Assembly (NCBI GenBank): GCA_963971405.1
Contig: OZ020487.1
Span: forward strand, 14,605,344-14,669,343
DNA length: 64,000 nucleotides
DNA from: Psococerastis gibbosa
Taxonomy: Eukaryota > Arthropoda > Insecta > Psocodea > Psocidae
Direction: 5' to 3'
This document shows positions 53,757 through 63,420 of the stretch, in pieces. Each line of letters opens with the position of its first letter. Position 1 is the stretch's first letter. The translations under genes and the position numbers were made by a program. The notes beneath the pieces were generated by a model. The model had not been told where the DNA came from. It was given only the letters and a program-made list of their open reading frames with translations, and searched no databases.

Positions 53757-56700
53757 AGGCAGGGCCTGCCTGCGCCACTACACACCTGCTTAAAACCTCA
53801 CATCGCCTTCTTATCACGGACCCTTGCACCAAGATACGTTATCTCATTGACACAGGGTCCGACATCTGCGTTTTTCCACGTGCCCGTCTCAACCTACCGC
53901 TCCGTCGTACTCAACTCGAGCTGACTGCCGCCAATGGCGCAATCATCAATACGTACGGAAAAACAGCTCAACAACTGGACCTGGGATTACGACGCAGTTT
54001 CCGTTGGAATTTCATCATTGCCGATGTCACGCAACCCATCATCGGTGCAGACTTTCTCGCAGCCTCTAATTTGCTGGTGGATCTCCAGAACTCAAAGCTG
54101 ATCGACGGGACAACGCATCGCAAGGCGAACCTGTGTCAAAGCCCCTCCAAGCAACCTAGCGTTTCTACCTTAACAATACCGCACAGTACCCCGGCCAGTC
54201 TAAAAGTAATAATTGAGGAGTTTAGCGACCTCACGCGGCCGAGACAACCCACAGACCAGGTCAAACACTCCACGGTCCACTACATTAGAACGACAGACGG
54301 ACCTCCCGTCTCCGCTCGCCCACGCCGGTTGGCCCCGGACAAGTTTATTATCGCCAAAAAGGAGTTCAACGACATGATCCAGACCGGCGTATGTCGTCCG
54401 TCCGACAGCCCATGGGCCTCACCATTACACCTAGTACCTAAAAGCGACCATTCATGGCGCCCATGCGGGGACTACAGACGGCTCAATGCTCGAACAATTC
54501 CTGACGCGTACCCAGTCCGCCACATCGCAGATTTCAGTGCAGAATTGCGAGGAAAAACCGTATTCAGCAAAATAGACCTGGTCAAAGCATTCACCCAGAT
54601 ACCAGTTTCCAATGGTGACATTCCAAAGACAGCAATAAATACTCCGTTCGGCCTTTTCGAATTCCCATTCATGACATTCGGTCTTCGCAATGCTGCTCAA
54701 ACCTTCCAACGCTTCATGGATAACATCCTACGCGACCTCCCGTGGGCATATTCATACATCGACGACGTACTGGTTGCATCGAGTGATAAGCAGGAGCACG
54801 AATCACACCTACGTCAACTCTTCCAACGATTCCGAGAATATGGCCTAGTCATTAATCCTAGCAAGTGTACCCTCGGCGTTGGGTCAATCAGCTTTCTTGG
54901 TTACCTCGTGTCAGCAGAAGGCACACAAGCCCTACCAGACAGGGTAAAGGCACTCACTGAATACCCTCTTCCAAAGACATTCAAAGATCTACGCCGTTTC
55001 CTTGGCATGATTAACTACTACCGCCGGTTCCTACCAAATGCAGCCAACGAACAAGCACCACTCAACACGTTGTTATCTGGAGACAAGGTAAAAGGGAACG
55101 CTACGATACCATGGACAACAAAGCTTACCGAAGCTTTCAGCTCATGCAAACACAGTCTGGCACGCATCACCCTACTCGCGCATCCAGATCATACGGCTCC
55201 GATTGCACTAGTCACAGATGCATCAGACACCAGTATCGGAGCTACAGTCCAACAACGGATCAACGATCATTGGCAGCCATTGGCATTCTTCTCGCAGAAA
55301 CTTAAAGAAAACCAACGAACATGGTCCGCCTACGATCGCGAATTGCTTGCGGTACACGACGCCATTCGTCATTTCCGTTACCTGCTAGAAGCGCGCGCTT
55401 TTGTCGTGTATACCGATCACAAACCGTTGACGCACGCTTTTCAGAATCCAAAAACAAGTTGCTCACCTCGCCAAATGCGGCAAATGGAATTCGTCTCTCA
55501 ATTCACCACGGACATCCAATACATCGCTGGGCAGGACAACTTGGCCGCTGATGCATTCTCAAGAATCGAAGCAATCTCTACTCCCGTATCTCCTGAGCAA
55601 CTTTCTTCTGCTCAGAAAGACGACAGAGAACTCAAAGAGCTTCGGTCCAGTAGAAAGACGTCCCTCATCCTCGTTGATGTTCCCATTCCGGGCTCTGATT
55701 CAGTCCTTACGTGCGATTCTAGTCAAGACATACAACGCCCATTTGTGCCCAAACCATTACGTCGACAACTTTTCGAGCACCTACACAGCCTACATCACCC
55801 AGGAATAGCAGCGTCTGCTAACCTGGTTGCCCAACGCTACATATGGCCTTCTATCCGTAAGGATTGCCGCGCTTGGGCTCGTCTGTGTGTCAACTGTCAA
55901 TTGTCCAAGATACATCGACACACCCTCACTGCGATTGGAACCTTTACTCAGCCTGACCGACGGTTTCAGCACATACACCTCGACATTGTAGGCCCATTAC
56001 CACCGTCGGAAGGCTACACGTATTTGTTAACACTCGTTGACCGTTTCACGCGATGGCCGGAAGCCGCTCCTATGGTGAACATCACCGCCGAAAACGTCGC
56101 CAGAACCCTCATTTCCTGCTGGATCAGCCGGTTTGGGTGCCCGGAGACAATTACTACAGATCGCGGCCGACAGTTTGAGAGCCATTTGTTTGCTGACCTG
56201 GCCCGATTATGCGGATTTCACCATGCACGGACTACCAGTTACCACCCTGCATCCAACGGCATGGTAGAGCGTATGCACCGCTCACTCAAAGCCTCCATTA
56301 TGTGTCATGCCAATGACAAATGGACGGAAGCCCTTCCGCTAGTTTTACTGGGCATGCGCGCCACTCTTAAGAAAGATCTTCAAGCTTCTCCAGCAGATCT
56401 GGTCTATGGTGAACCATTAAGACTACCAGGACAGATGCTGACAACTCCTCCTTCAAATCAGAGTCCGGCGGACACTCTCATCTCACTTCGAAGGAAATTC
56501 GACTCACTACGCCCCACTCGCGTCAAGAGACACGGGGCTCATCAAACATTCATCCCACAAGACCTTGCCAAGGCCACGCACGTTTTCGTGAGACAAGACC
56601 ACGTCCGTGCTTCCCTCGAACGTCCTTATGCGGGACCATTCCCTGTGTTAAGTCGCACCGACAAAACAGTTACGATTTCAAGCCGCGGTCGTGCGGTTAC

Positions 56701-56929
56701 TGTGTCAATGGACAGGGTCAAGCCGGCCTACATTAATGCCAGTACAGACGAACCGTCTCACCAGTCTACGATCAACCCCCCGCATCAGCATCCTGCTCAA
56801 GATAAACCTCAGGAGAAGGTCTCCTCACCACTTCCTGCCACTGACGTCGTGCCGACATCACCGACTCGCACCACTCGCTCAGGTCGTCACGTCCACGTTC
56901 CACGACATTTCTCCGACTTCCAGTCTTAG
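53654..56929 (+). CDS. Pol polyprotein (protease, RT, RNase H, integrase)
   Basis: The frame opens after a TAA at 53651 and needs a -1 shift from gag; it has no ATG of its own at the 5' end. Residues are counted from 53666 (1087 in total). Aspartic protease: IDTGSD with DTG at 62-64 and IIGADFL at 125-131. Reverse transcriptase: about 235-415, with the first catalytic Asp at D304 (SKIDLVKAF) and YIDD at 364-367. RNase H: D518, E559, D584, D629. Integrase: zinc ligands H707, H711, C741, C744, then D773, D832 and E868, i.e. an exact DD35E spacing, followed by a GPF-like C-terminal module (about 975-1025). Every catalytic residue is present and there is no stop or frameshift. It ends at TAG 56929, 11 bases before the 3' LTR. 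Confidence 0.93.
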   Translation, partial: TRPNLVFLPPNLWEEGQKVPAAMQISEKRRSQPVKAGPACATTHLLKTSHRLLITDPCTKIRYLIDTGSDICVFPRARLNLPLRRTQLELTAANGAIINTYGKTAQQLDLGLRRSFRWNFIIADVTQPIIGADFLAASNLLVDLQNSKLIDGTTHRKANLCQSPSKQPSVSTLTIPHSTPASLKVIIEEFSDLTRPRQPTDQVKHSTVHYIRTTDGPPVSARPRRLAPDKFIIAKKEFNDMIQTGVCRPSDSPWASPLHLVPKSDHSWRPCGDYRRLNARTIPDAYPVRHIADFSAELRGKTVFSKIDLVKAFTQIPVSNGDIPKTAINTPFGLFEFPFMTFGLRNAAQTFQRFMDNILRDLPWAYSYIDDVLVASSDKQEHESHLRQLFQRFREYGLVINPSKCTLGVGSISFLGYLVSAEGTQALPDRVKALTEYPLPKTFKDLRRFLGMINYYRRFLPNAANEQAPLNTLLSGDKVKGNATIPWTTKLTEAFSSCKHSLARITLLAHPDHTAPIALVTDASDTSIGATVQQRINDHWQPLAFFSQKLKENQRTWSAYDRELLAVHDAIRHFRYLLEARAFVVYTDHKPLTHAFQNPKTSCSPRQMRQMEFVSQFTTDIQYIAGQDNLAADAFSRIEAISTPVSPEQLSSAQKDDRELKELRSSRKTSLILVDVPIPGSDSVLTCDSSQDIQRPFVPKPLRRQLFEHLHSLHHPGIAASANLVAQRYIWPSIRKDCRAWARLCVNCQLSKIHRHTLTAIGTFTQPDRRFQHIHLDIVGPLPPSEGYTYLLTLVDRFTRWPEAAPMVNITAENVARTLISCWISRFGCPETITTDRGRQFESHLFADLARLCGFHHARTTSYHPASNGMVERMHRSLKASIMCHANDKWTEALPLVLLGMRATLKKDLQASPADLVYGEPLRLPGQMLTTPPSNQSPADTLISLRRKFDSLRPTRVKRHGAHQTFIPQDLAKATHVFVRQDHVRASLERPYAGPFPVLSRTDKTVTISSRGRAVTVSMDRVKPAYINASTDEPSHQSTINPPHQHPAQDKPQEKVSSPLPATDVVPTSPTRTTRSGRHVHVPRHFSDFQS
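53732..53738 (+). promoter_or_regulatory. Candidate -1 frameshift site
   Basis: G AAA AAC in the gag frame (Lys 53733-53735, Asn 53736-53738), 16 nt before the gag stop codon and inside the gag/pol overlap (53654-53756). It has the A-rich X XXY YYZ look of retroelement slip sites, with G in place of the first A. A stimulatory downstream structure was not verified. Confidence 0.5.
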
Positions 56930-56940
56930 GAGGGGGGTAA
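56927..56940 (+). promoter_or_regulatory. Polypurine tract
   Basis: TAGGAGGGGGGTAA directly precedes the 3' LTR and overlaps the pol stop codon. It serves as primer for plus-strand DNA synthesis. Confidence 0.85.
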
Positions 56941-57327
56941 TGTGGGGACCACTTAGTCCCACATGTGTAATAACCAGTCTGCTTCCAGCTTCACCTTTTT
57001 CCCGTTAGATGGCGCTGTTCACATTCAGATAATTCAATATTCCTCAATCTTCCTTTTACGTATTTATTTCTCTTATTCAATAATATCTTTAATCTACCCT
57101 CTGTGTCTCATCAGCTCCTTTAGCTGTGGACACAGAGTTGGTTTTTCTATATGGAAGCAGGCTGGATCAAATTCAATATTAATTGTAAGCATGTATCGTT
57201 CTCGTCTCACAGCTCATATTGTAACCACTGTGTGTTAAATTACTCTAACTTGAGTCGAAGCACTGCAATACAAACCAATTCAAGTCTACACTGCCTATTC
57301 AATTGCATCGTCCTTCGACAAGCTACA
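56941..57327 (+). repeat. 3' LTR (387 bp)
   Basis: The same length as the 5' LTR, and I see no difference in sequence. Ends CA, followed by the TACC duplication at 57328-57331. Confidence 0.92.
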
Positions 57328-57331
57328 TACC

Positions 57332-57494
57332 TATTAACCAGCAACATGTTCATGGTTTCACTTATATAAATAATGAAGAAGTTTTAGCCTACTCTTAATG
57401 AAGTTATGGAGTATAAATTTATACTAGACCCAGGTTTAAATATGTACCTACTCATTTTTTTTTGCATTTGTGATTAGACCCTCAGGCTCCTGCG
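57332..57494. other. Spacer, nothing recognised
   Basis: No repeat or coding signal. Confidence 0.4.
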
Positions 57495-57785
57495 CAAAGG
57501 ACACTAAGGTCATTTATTTAAAAGCTGCATACGTTCATGAGAACGGCGTTCCCCTTTTCTACACTTTTATGAAAATGGAGTGGGGCGCCAAATTATTCAC
57601 CCCCCCCCCCCCGCCTTGAAAACCTATCGTTACGCCACTGCACTAAGGTCACTACTAAGGTAATTTAAAATCTGCGTACGTCCATGACAACTAGGTACTA
57701 CCCCCTTTTTCTTAATGTGTATTCTTAATGTTTATGAAGATAGGGGGGGGGGGGCAAATAACACACCCCCTCGAATACCTATAAT
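57495..57785 (-). mobile_element. Two hAT-like poly-G MITE pieces in tandem
   Basis: Piece 1 (57495-57637) ends AAAACCTATCGTTACGCCACTG. Piece 2 (57640-57785) ends ATACCTATAATTACGC. Both begin CTAAGGT..ATTTAAAA.CTGC.TACGT(C/T)CATGA and hold C14 and G12 runs. They are related to 6930-7076. CACTAAGGTCA occurs before both. Confidence 0.5.
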
Positions 57786-58912
57786 TACGCAGGCTAATTG
57801 AATTGCTGGCAGTAGTAGGCTATTATAACTTATTGAAAATGTTTGAATTTTTTTAAAATTGCTCTGACAATGTTGCATGTTTTTTTTTCTTAGACTGGCT
57901 TTGAATATACAATAATACGTAGATTTACCTATTGCGTATACTATAATGTATACGATAAACGGAATTAACAGTTTTTTCCCCATCCACTATTGGTCTAGCC
58001 GTTGTGTTGTAATATACTAGTACAAGCAAAAATAGTGTTAATTAGAACGGGTTTTGCCTTTTTTCTAAATTTTGATGAAAAATGGTTAAAAGTATCGTTA
58101 TGTAACTGCTGTAGTATCTATTACATATGTATGATGTAGCCTATTTAACTATTATTTTTCCTCAAAACACTCTTCATATTTGTACCTACTTTGGAAATTT
58201 TTTTAAAATACGACCAAATAAATTATATAATGACAAAAATCGTATTTTGAGTTCAATCAAGTTGTTTCACAATAAGCTAACTTCTTATTAATTAAAATTG
58301 AATAATTTTGCTTTCTTACATTACATAAGATTTGATATTACTCAAACAAGGACAATAGAATATCAGCAGACCTGACTCAGTGAAACAATTCGAAGATCAT
58401 TTTTAAAAAAATTTAACTCTGCCGGCTGTCCACCTCTTTTAAAGCTTCAAAAAGCGTACTTTAAAAATCCTAAATCCTGCTGGCAGAAACTCAGTGCTTC
58501 GTCGACAACAAAAGGTTCATGATGTGTACAGTACAGCTAACGATGTCCCAGCTATTTTTAATCACAAAATTAGTCTCCTGTTGTTTCCCCCCGACTACAG
58601 AAATTATTTTCTTCCTTTTTTATTTTTTCCATATTTTCTATTGTTTTCAATATTGTGTTTGTTATTGTACCTAACTATGTGTAACTTAACTTTATAACGT
58701 GACGTCTTTTACATCTGCCTCAAAACTTCGAGTATTAAATGTAATATGTAATTAAAATATTTAAATTTGTAATTTTTAATACAACTGGCCACGACTACCA
58801 ACAGGTTCACCTGTTTCGCCTAGACCTGGTTGCTTCAGACCAATACCCACTGTGCCACAGCGAACGCATGGGATTCTGCCCACCTTCTAACGTGTCAATC
58901 GATTCAGGACCC
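57786..58912. other. No gene recognised
   Basis: AT-rich. Nothing recognised. Confidence 0.4.
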
Positions 58913-58915
58913 TAA

Positions 58916-59064
58916 GGCGCAGATTCCACCAACGTCAATAGTGATATTAAATGTTTTTTGACGTGGTAGCAGACATTTTTAGACAGTTTTAGCCATACTA
59001 AAAATGTCTGCAACCACGTCAAAAAACATTTAATATCACTATTGACGTTGGTGGAATCTGCGCC
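58916..59064. mobile_element. Tourist-like palindromic MITE (core family), copy 6, near-perfect
   Basis: A 149-bp hairpin whose arms (GGCGCAGATTCCACCAACGT and its complement) pair almost without mismatch for ~65 bp. The core GACGTGGTAGCAGACATTTTTA pairs with TGTCTGCAACCACGTC. TAA on both sides (58913-58915, 59065-59067). The best-preserved copy of the core family. Confidence 0.9.
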
Positions 59065-59132
59065 TAACAAAGACATAACATCACTATACTGGCAAGCGCG
59101 GCACCAGATGAAGAGACTAGGTGGATATCAGT

Positions 59133-59770
59133 CAAATCAAATCAAATACATCTTTATTCCAATTGTTGCAACAAACACATAAATTGTCTAAAATTATAAT
59201 TAAATTTAAATACGCTAAATTAACTTAAGTGAAATTACATTAATACTTTACAAGGAATTATAACCAGCCCAACTGTGTTTCCACGTGCTAGGGCCGGAGC
59301 AGTGTTTTAGTTCAACTCAGATGCCGGTGTGCAGGTATGTGCTGTATGTAATAGTGTAGGATATGTTAGAAAGATAGTGAGTGAATTGAAAAAGAAGTTT
59401 TGTTCTTTGCGTTGAGTAAAAATGTTGATGAAAATAAATTTTTATTGTTCTACATGGAATAGTAAGTTTTCTAGGTCTGTTCTTTTCTCATGAAGCCATA
59501 AGTTTAGAAGGTGTTTAAAAGAAGTTTTCAATGTACAACCTTATATGTCTATGGTGAGCAGGTTAAATATTTTTGGTGCCAGGTATGTGTAAACTACGTT
59601 TTGTCAAGCTGAGATTTTGTTTGGGTAGTAGGAGTGCGTCTCTTTGCCGAGTGTTGTAGCAGTGGTCTCTCGTTTGTGCTGCGTCTTTGAGGTTTTGGAA
59701 ACGTATCAGTGGTGGCTTGGCAGACGAAGTCCAAGTACCAGTATGTCTGGAGAGAGATCGTGCGAGAGGC
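59133..59770 (-). pseudogene. LINE-a ORF2 C-terminus and 3' UTR
   Basis: On the minus strand the frame reads LKDAAQTRDHCYNTRQRDAL, then PKQNLSLTKRSLHIPG. A one-base shift restores APKIFNLL. HxYxTR.R..L..P...L......Y.GPKIFNxLP is the standard end of CR1/Jockey-like ORF2. A ~440-bp 3' UTR follows and ends at 59133 in the TTTGATTTGATTTGA-type tail. The RT domain is missing. Confidence 0.75.
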
Positions 59771-60011
59771 CCGAGCCTAGGAAGAAGTGACGTCTTTTGT
59801 TTCTGGACTCATATTATGCTGGCCCTGTCCTATAAACGGGCAGACTGAATATTCCCCCAGGGCACCAAGCTTCGATGGGGAGGGGGGGGGGGGTCACCAG
59901 TTGAAATGAAAACAAAAATACTTCATAGCTTATCCAAGTTAATTAAAGTAAACCTTGAGAGTTTTTTCTGTAAACCCAACCAATACCGTTCAAGTACTCA
60001 GCCTATATACC
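59771..60011. other. Spacer with G13 run
   Basis: A G13 run at about 59883. Otherwise nothing recognised. Confidence 0.4.
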
Positions 60012-60019
60012 ACATGAAG

Positions 60020-60342
60020 CAGGGACGCCGAGTTTTAAAAATTCTGGGGGGGGGGGGCAAGAATTCGGTACATTGGAAAGTGTTAAGAAAATGCATTGGT
60101 AAATGGTTACTTAAAATAACAATAATGCAGAAAACGTTGACCGACGTACACTCGCTCTTTCTATAAAATTATTGGTTATTTATTTTTATTTAATTATTTA
60201 TTTTTATCTTAATGTTTTAAATATTAAGGGAGACAAATAAATAAACTGCACTAATGCCTCTGCTTCTGGGGCGCTGCCCCCCCCCCAGAAACTAGTCTAC
60301 GGGGGCAAGTTGGACCGTGCCCCCTCCAAGTCGGCGTCCCTG
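60020..60342 (+). mobile_element. hAT-type poly-G MITE with perfect 8-bp duplication
   Basis: Ends CAGGGACGCCGA / TCGGCGTCCCTG are exact inverted repeats over 12 bp. ACATGAAG stands at 60012-60019 and 60343-60350. G12 and C9 tracts lie inside each arm. 323 bp. The short plus-strand frame starting at 59906 enters it and is not a gene. Confidence 0.9.
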
Positions 60343-60350
60343 ACATGAAG

Positions 60351-60577
60351 GATGAAGCCATTTGCAGAAAATTGAGAGGCGATTGAGTAACGCGAACGTC
60401 CCGCTAAAGTCATCTTGATGATCTAGACTCTAGAGGCAAAAATAAAGTTGCTCTCCTGTCAGTCATATTAATTTTTTATTTTATTAATTTACTACGAATG
60501 TTATTTAAAATAACTGTGCCAGTCTACGTAATATTACCGGAAATGATGAATGAATGTAAAAAACATATTGACGTTTT
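60351..60577. other. Spacer, nothing recognised
   Basis: No signal seen. Confidence 0.4.
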
Positions 60578-60768
60578 TTTCTATTACTAAGCCAATCTAA
60601 CGGAGTTAGACTATGTAGCCCTCTCTTACACTCAACTAGGAAGGCCCGGACCACCTGCTTTACATGTCCTCCGAAGCATGGCCAGAAAATGTAGCAAGTG
60701 TGGGACTCGAACCAATAATCCTTCGGGTGAAAGTTGAAGTCTGTACCACTACTCTACATTTCCTGACT
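60578..60768 (-). mobile_element. SINE-A copy, tail-less
   Basis: The minus-strand head has TAGAGTAGTGGTACAGAC and box B GGTTCGAGTCCCACAC. The body is slightly shorter. The TTTATTTA tail is replaced by a short T-run (AAAAAAACGTC on the minus strand). Confidence 0.78.
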
Positions 60769-61440
60769 CTTATTAATGCGGTTATCTTCACACCTCCTGA
60801 AGTTCCAAAAATCTGGCATGAATGGCGCATTAATAGGCGCCTGTTATTACTTTTGTTATGTTATGTATTTTATGTTTATTTCAAATTAATTTGCATAATT
60901 TAAATTATTACATTTATTAATAGTTTTAAAGTAAAAGTAAACATAAAATTAGTTTGGTTGAGTGTATTGTGTTTCCTCATACAAAAATTATATAACAATA
61001 TAAAAAACCTTCAATGAATGCAATAAAAATAGTTGCAGATTCTGTAGATGGAATTAGCTAAAATATCTAAAGCTCTCGAATAAGAGGGCGAAGAACTTCG
61101 CTTGACAGACCCGCATACATCAGGATATTGAACTCAACTAAGTAAGATCTAATCAATACTGCTAAGGGGTTTTTTATGTTGCCTTTGGTTAATCATAACA
61201 TTGCTACATAAAAGAAAAGCTGCAATAATATTAAGGACGTTTGCGACACCTCCGATGATTTTACTTTATAGCCTTATAGGGCTGTTATACGTTCCTTACA
61301 GATAGCTGTGGATATCTTTTTAGTGTATATTCATATAGGTAGTTTCTGCTGCACTTCTGTACTTAACGTAACGAGATTACACCATATATAGTAATTTTAG
61401 TCATCCTTCGCGAGCCGAAATTAGAGGATATAAAAAACTG
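60769..61440. other. No gene recognised
   Basis: AT-rich. Nothing recognised. Confidence 0.4.
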
Positions 61441-61480
61441 GGCTTGGCGGGATTCGAACCCACGATCTACGCCTAACCTA
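61441..61480 (-). ncRNA. tRNA-like SINE head fragment
   Basis: The minus-strand box B context GGGTTCGAATCCCGCCAAGC is identical to the block at 11644. Not a full tRNA. Confidence 0.4.
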
Positions 61481-61489
61481 AGTTATATA

Positions 61490-61978
61490 TTTTAGGAAAC
61501 ACACTAACTTCCGTAAATATTATCTGATTTTGATGAAACTTGGAAAAAAAAAGACTATACAAATGTCTTCATCGAGTTTGTTAACCAACTAGATCCAAGT
61601 TACAAGATGGCGGCCGATTGAAACCTTATATAATTCATATCTCAGTTAATATTGGTCGCAGAGGAATGACTTTAAATCTGTCTGAAAGCCCGTATTATTA
61701 TCTACGATAGTGGAGATAAACACTTTTTACGACAAATCAACTATTTTAAGATGGCGTCCAGTCAAAGTGAAAATAATTTGATAAGTAAAGTTCATAGTCG
61801 GCATTGTGGTTCGAAATTATAGAAACACAAGAGTGTTTTGTGTGTTATGATGTGGTCGGGAAAATACAGTAATGAAGTATTTTTAATACATAGCGTAGGT
61901 AGGGTAGAGGAAAAGCAGGGTCTGCCGGTCTGCGGAATCTCCCTACACCTTATCTGCCAGAGCCGAAAGGGATTTTTT
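61490..61978 (+). repeat. Repeat L, copy 3 (5' part missing)
   Basis: It starts within the family at TTTTAGGAAACACACTAACT and proceeds through CCGTATTATTATCTACGATA, TTTTACGACAAATCAACTAT and AAGATGGCG to GCCAGAGCCGAAAGGGATTT. Confidence 0.65.
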
Positions 61979-62783
61979 GTATTATTCCAATTATAGATAA
62001 GTTTACAATGAAACGAAACTACAGCTTACCCTATAATATATACCAATTTAAACTAAGAGTCACACTGCGGTGAAATAAGGTTCAAAACAAATTTAAGAAT
62101 ATGAGATAAACTGTTGTAAGTAGGTAAACAGAAGGTAAAGCTGCTGTCAAATTTTATTTTATAATTAAGTAAAATACTATAGCGGATATTAAGGTTGTCA
62201 TGTGATGCTACAGGTTGTTCCAGGAAATTTCAAATCGCTTCGTTTTCTCTGGGAAATACCCCCCCCCCCCACTCTCCCAGTCTCCCCCTCCCCCTACCAT
62301 CTACTCAAGCATGGCCCCCATTTTATCATCGCCCGTTAATCTTTAATATGCATATAATATAAGGATTTTGTAATAAATTTTAGCTTCAGGTTTCATGATA
62401 ATGACGTCACTACTCCACTTGTTGAATACGGAATACTTTTGCGACTTCCCCACCACCTCTATTAAGATATCAATTTGAATTTTATTTTCCCGTGATTTTT
62501 GTATCCTTTCATACCACTGGCATAGATCAGTAAAGAACATAGGAATATGAAACGTTCGACGTTTGTGAGGTTTTTGACGTTTGACGTTTTTAAAGTATAC
62601 CTTCTTAAAAGGCCGTAGCCTTACCATGTTGATTCCATTAGAGCAGAGCATGTTTCAAACTGCGGCAACTTGGTAGTGTGCATAGCGTTGGCAGGGGAAC
62701 CTGGTGGGACATGATAACGCGCTTAGGGAGGGTAAGTCGAGTCCTGGTCACCTCCGATCTAATCATGTGAATTTATCATGTTC
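61979..62783. other. No gene recognised; C-rich patch
   Basis: A C12 run at about 62260 and C-rich stretches to 62300. The minus-strand frame at 62343-62651 (102 codons) has no recognisable domain. Confidence 0.35.
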
Positions 62784-62926
62784 CCCAAGTGGTTCGGAAT
62801 CCACTATAATCAGGAGGTCCACCCTGTTAGTCAACTCCCCTTTCCCCAAGGTGATAGAGTCTGCCCTTTGGGTGCCTCAAGTTAACAAACAGACTCACTC
62901 CCCCCGCCAGGCTGACAGGGTTGCTT
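62784..62926 (+). repeat. Repeat R3, copy 2
   Basis: GTTCCCCAAGTGGTTCGGAA, GAGGTCCACCCTGTTAGTCA, GAGTCTGCCCTTTGGGTG and AAACAGACTCACTCCCCCCG match the reverse complement of 21341-21474. Confidence 0.6.
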
Positions 62927-62964
62927 AAAGCAGAAATGCTGAAAGCAGGCGTTAGAAACAACAA

Positions 62965-63151
62965 CAAGGCCGTAGCCAGATTTTTTTTTTGGGGGGGGGG
63001 ATTTCAGAAATTTTATTGGTTATTACATAGCAGTTTTTATTTTTCCTCTCAAATTCCGATTCTATCTAGTGTCAAGCCATTTCATTTCGGGGAGGGGGGG
63101 GGGGGGGGGGGTTTGAACCCCCATGAACCCCCCCCCCTAGCTACGGCCTTG
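62965..63151 (+). mobile_element. Poly-G MITE, CAAGGCCGTAGC ends
   Basis: Ends CAAGGCCGTAGCCAG / CTAGCTACGGCCTTG. Inside, a T10G10 run on the left, a G18 run near 63090 and a C9 run on the right. 187 bp, no ORF. No 8-bp duplication is visible. Confidence 0.75.
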
Positions 63152-63194
63152 CCTTCTTATGATGGGAGGGAGTTGAAACCTGGATTGTTTTCCT

Positions 63195-63420
63195 TTTTGT
63201 ATGCCACGAACTGTGGGCAAACTACTCGATGGATTTCGGTGAAATGTATAGGTTCATAAAAATCATATCTCAAGACGTTCTTCCCTGTTTCGGGCATACT
63301 CAGTTTTGGAGCCCCCCCCCCCCTCACCCACATACTACAAAACAGCTACAAAAGTTATTTCTAAACAACAGCTCAAAATATTTATTTGAACTGTAAACTT
63401 CTTATAGCGGGCCCTTGAAA
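63195..63420 (+). mobile_element. HINE-like element fragment
   Basis: GCAAACTACTCGATGGATTT, ATAGGTTCATAAAAATCATATCTC and TTTCGGGCATACTCA align with the conserved block after the (TCTG)n array of copies 1-3. A C13 run follows at about 63312. Both ends are missing. Confidence 0.55.

Larger units (their letters stand above)
52079..57327 (+). mobile_element. Complete Ty3/Gypsy LTR retrotransposon, CsRn1-like
   Basis: A 5249-bp element: 5' LTR, primer binding site, leader minisatellite, gag, pol in the -1 frame, polypurine tract, 3' LTR. TACC precedes the 5' LTR (52075-52078) and follows the 3' LTR (57328-57331). I read the two LTRs as identical, and both coding frames are unbroken, so the insertion is very recent and could be active. 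Domain order protease-RT-RNase H-integrase defines Ty3/Gypsy. The CX2HX9CX3C box in Gag, the TGGTGACCC primer site and the 4-bp duplication fit the CsRn1 clade. No envelope gene is present between pol and the 3' LTR. Confidence 0.93.

Noticed and set aside
57495..57648. CACTAAGG as an 8-bp target duplication around the first poly-G piece
   Set aside because: The bases inside the left copy do not form an inverted match to the CCACTG end; the repeat is better explained as the shared start of two tandem pieces.
10591..61480. Functional tRNA genes at the box A/box B strings
   Set aside because: The sites are multi-copy, lack acceptor-stem pairing and are joined to SINE bodies.
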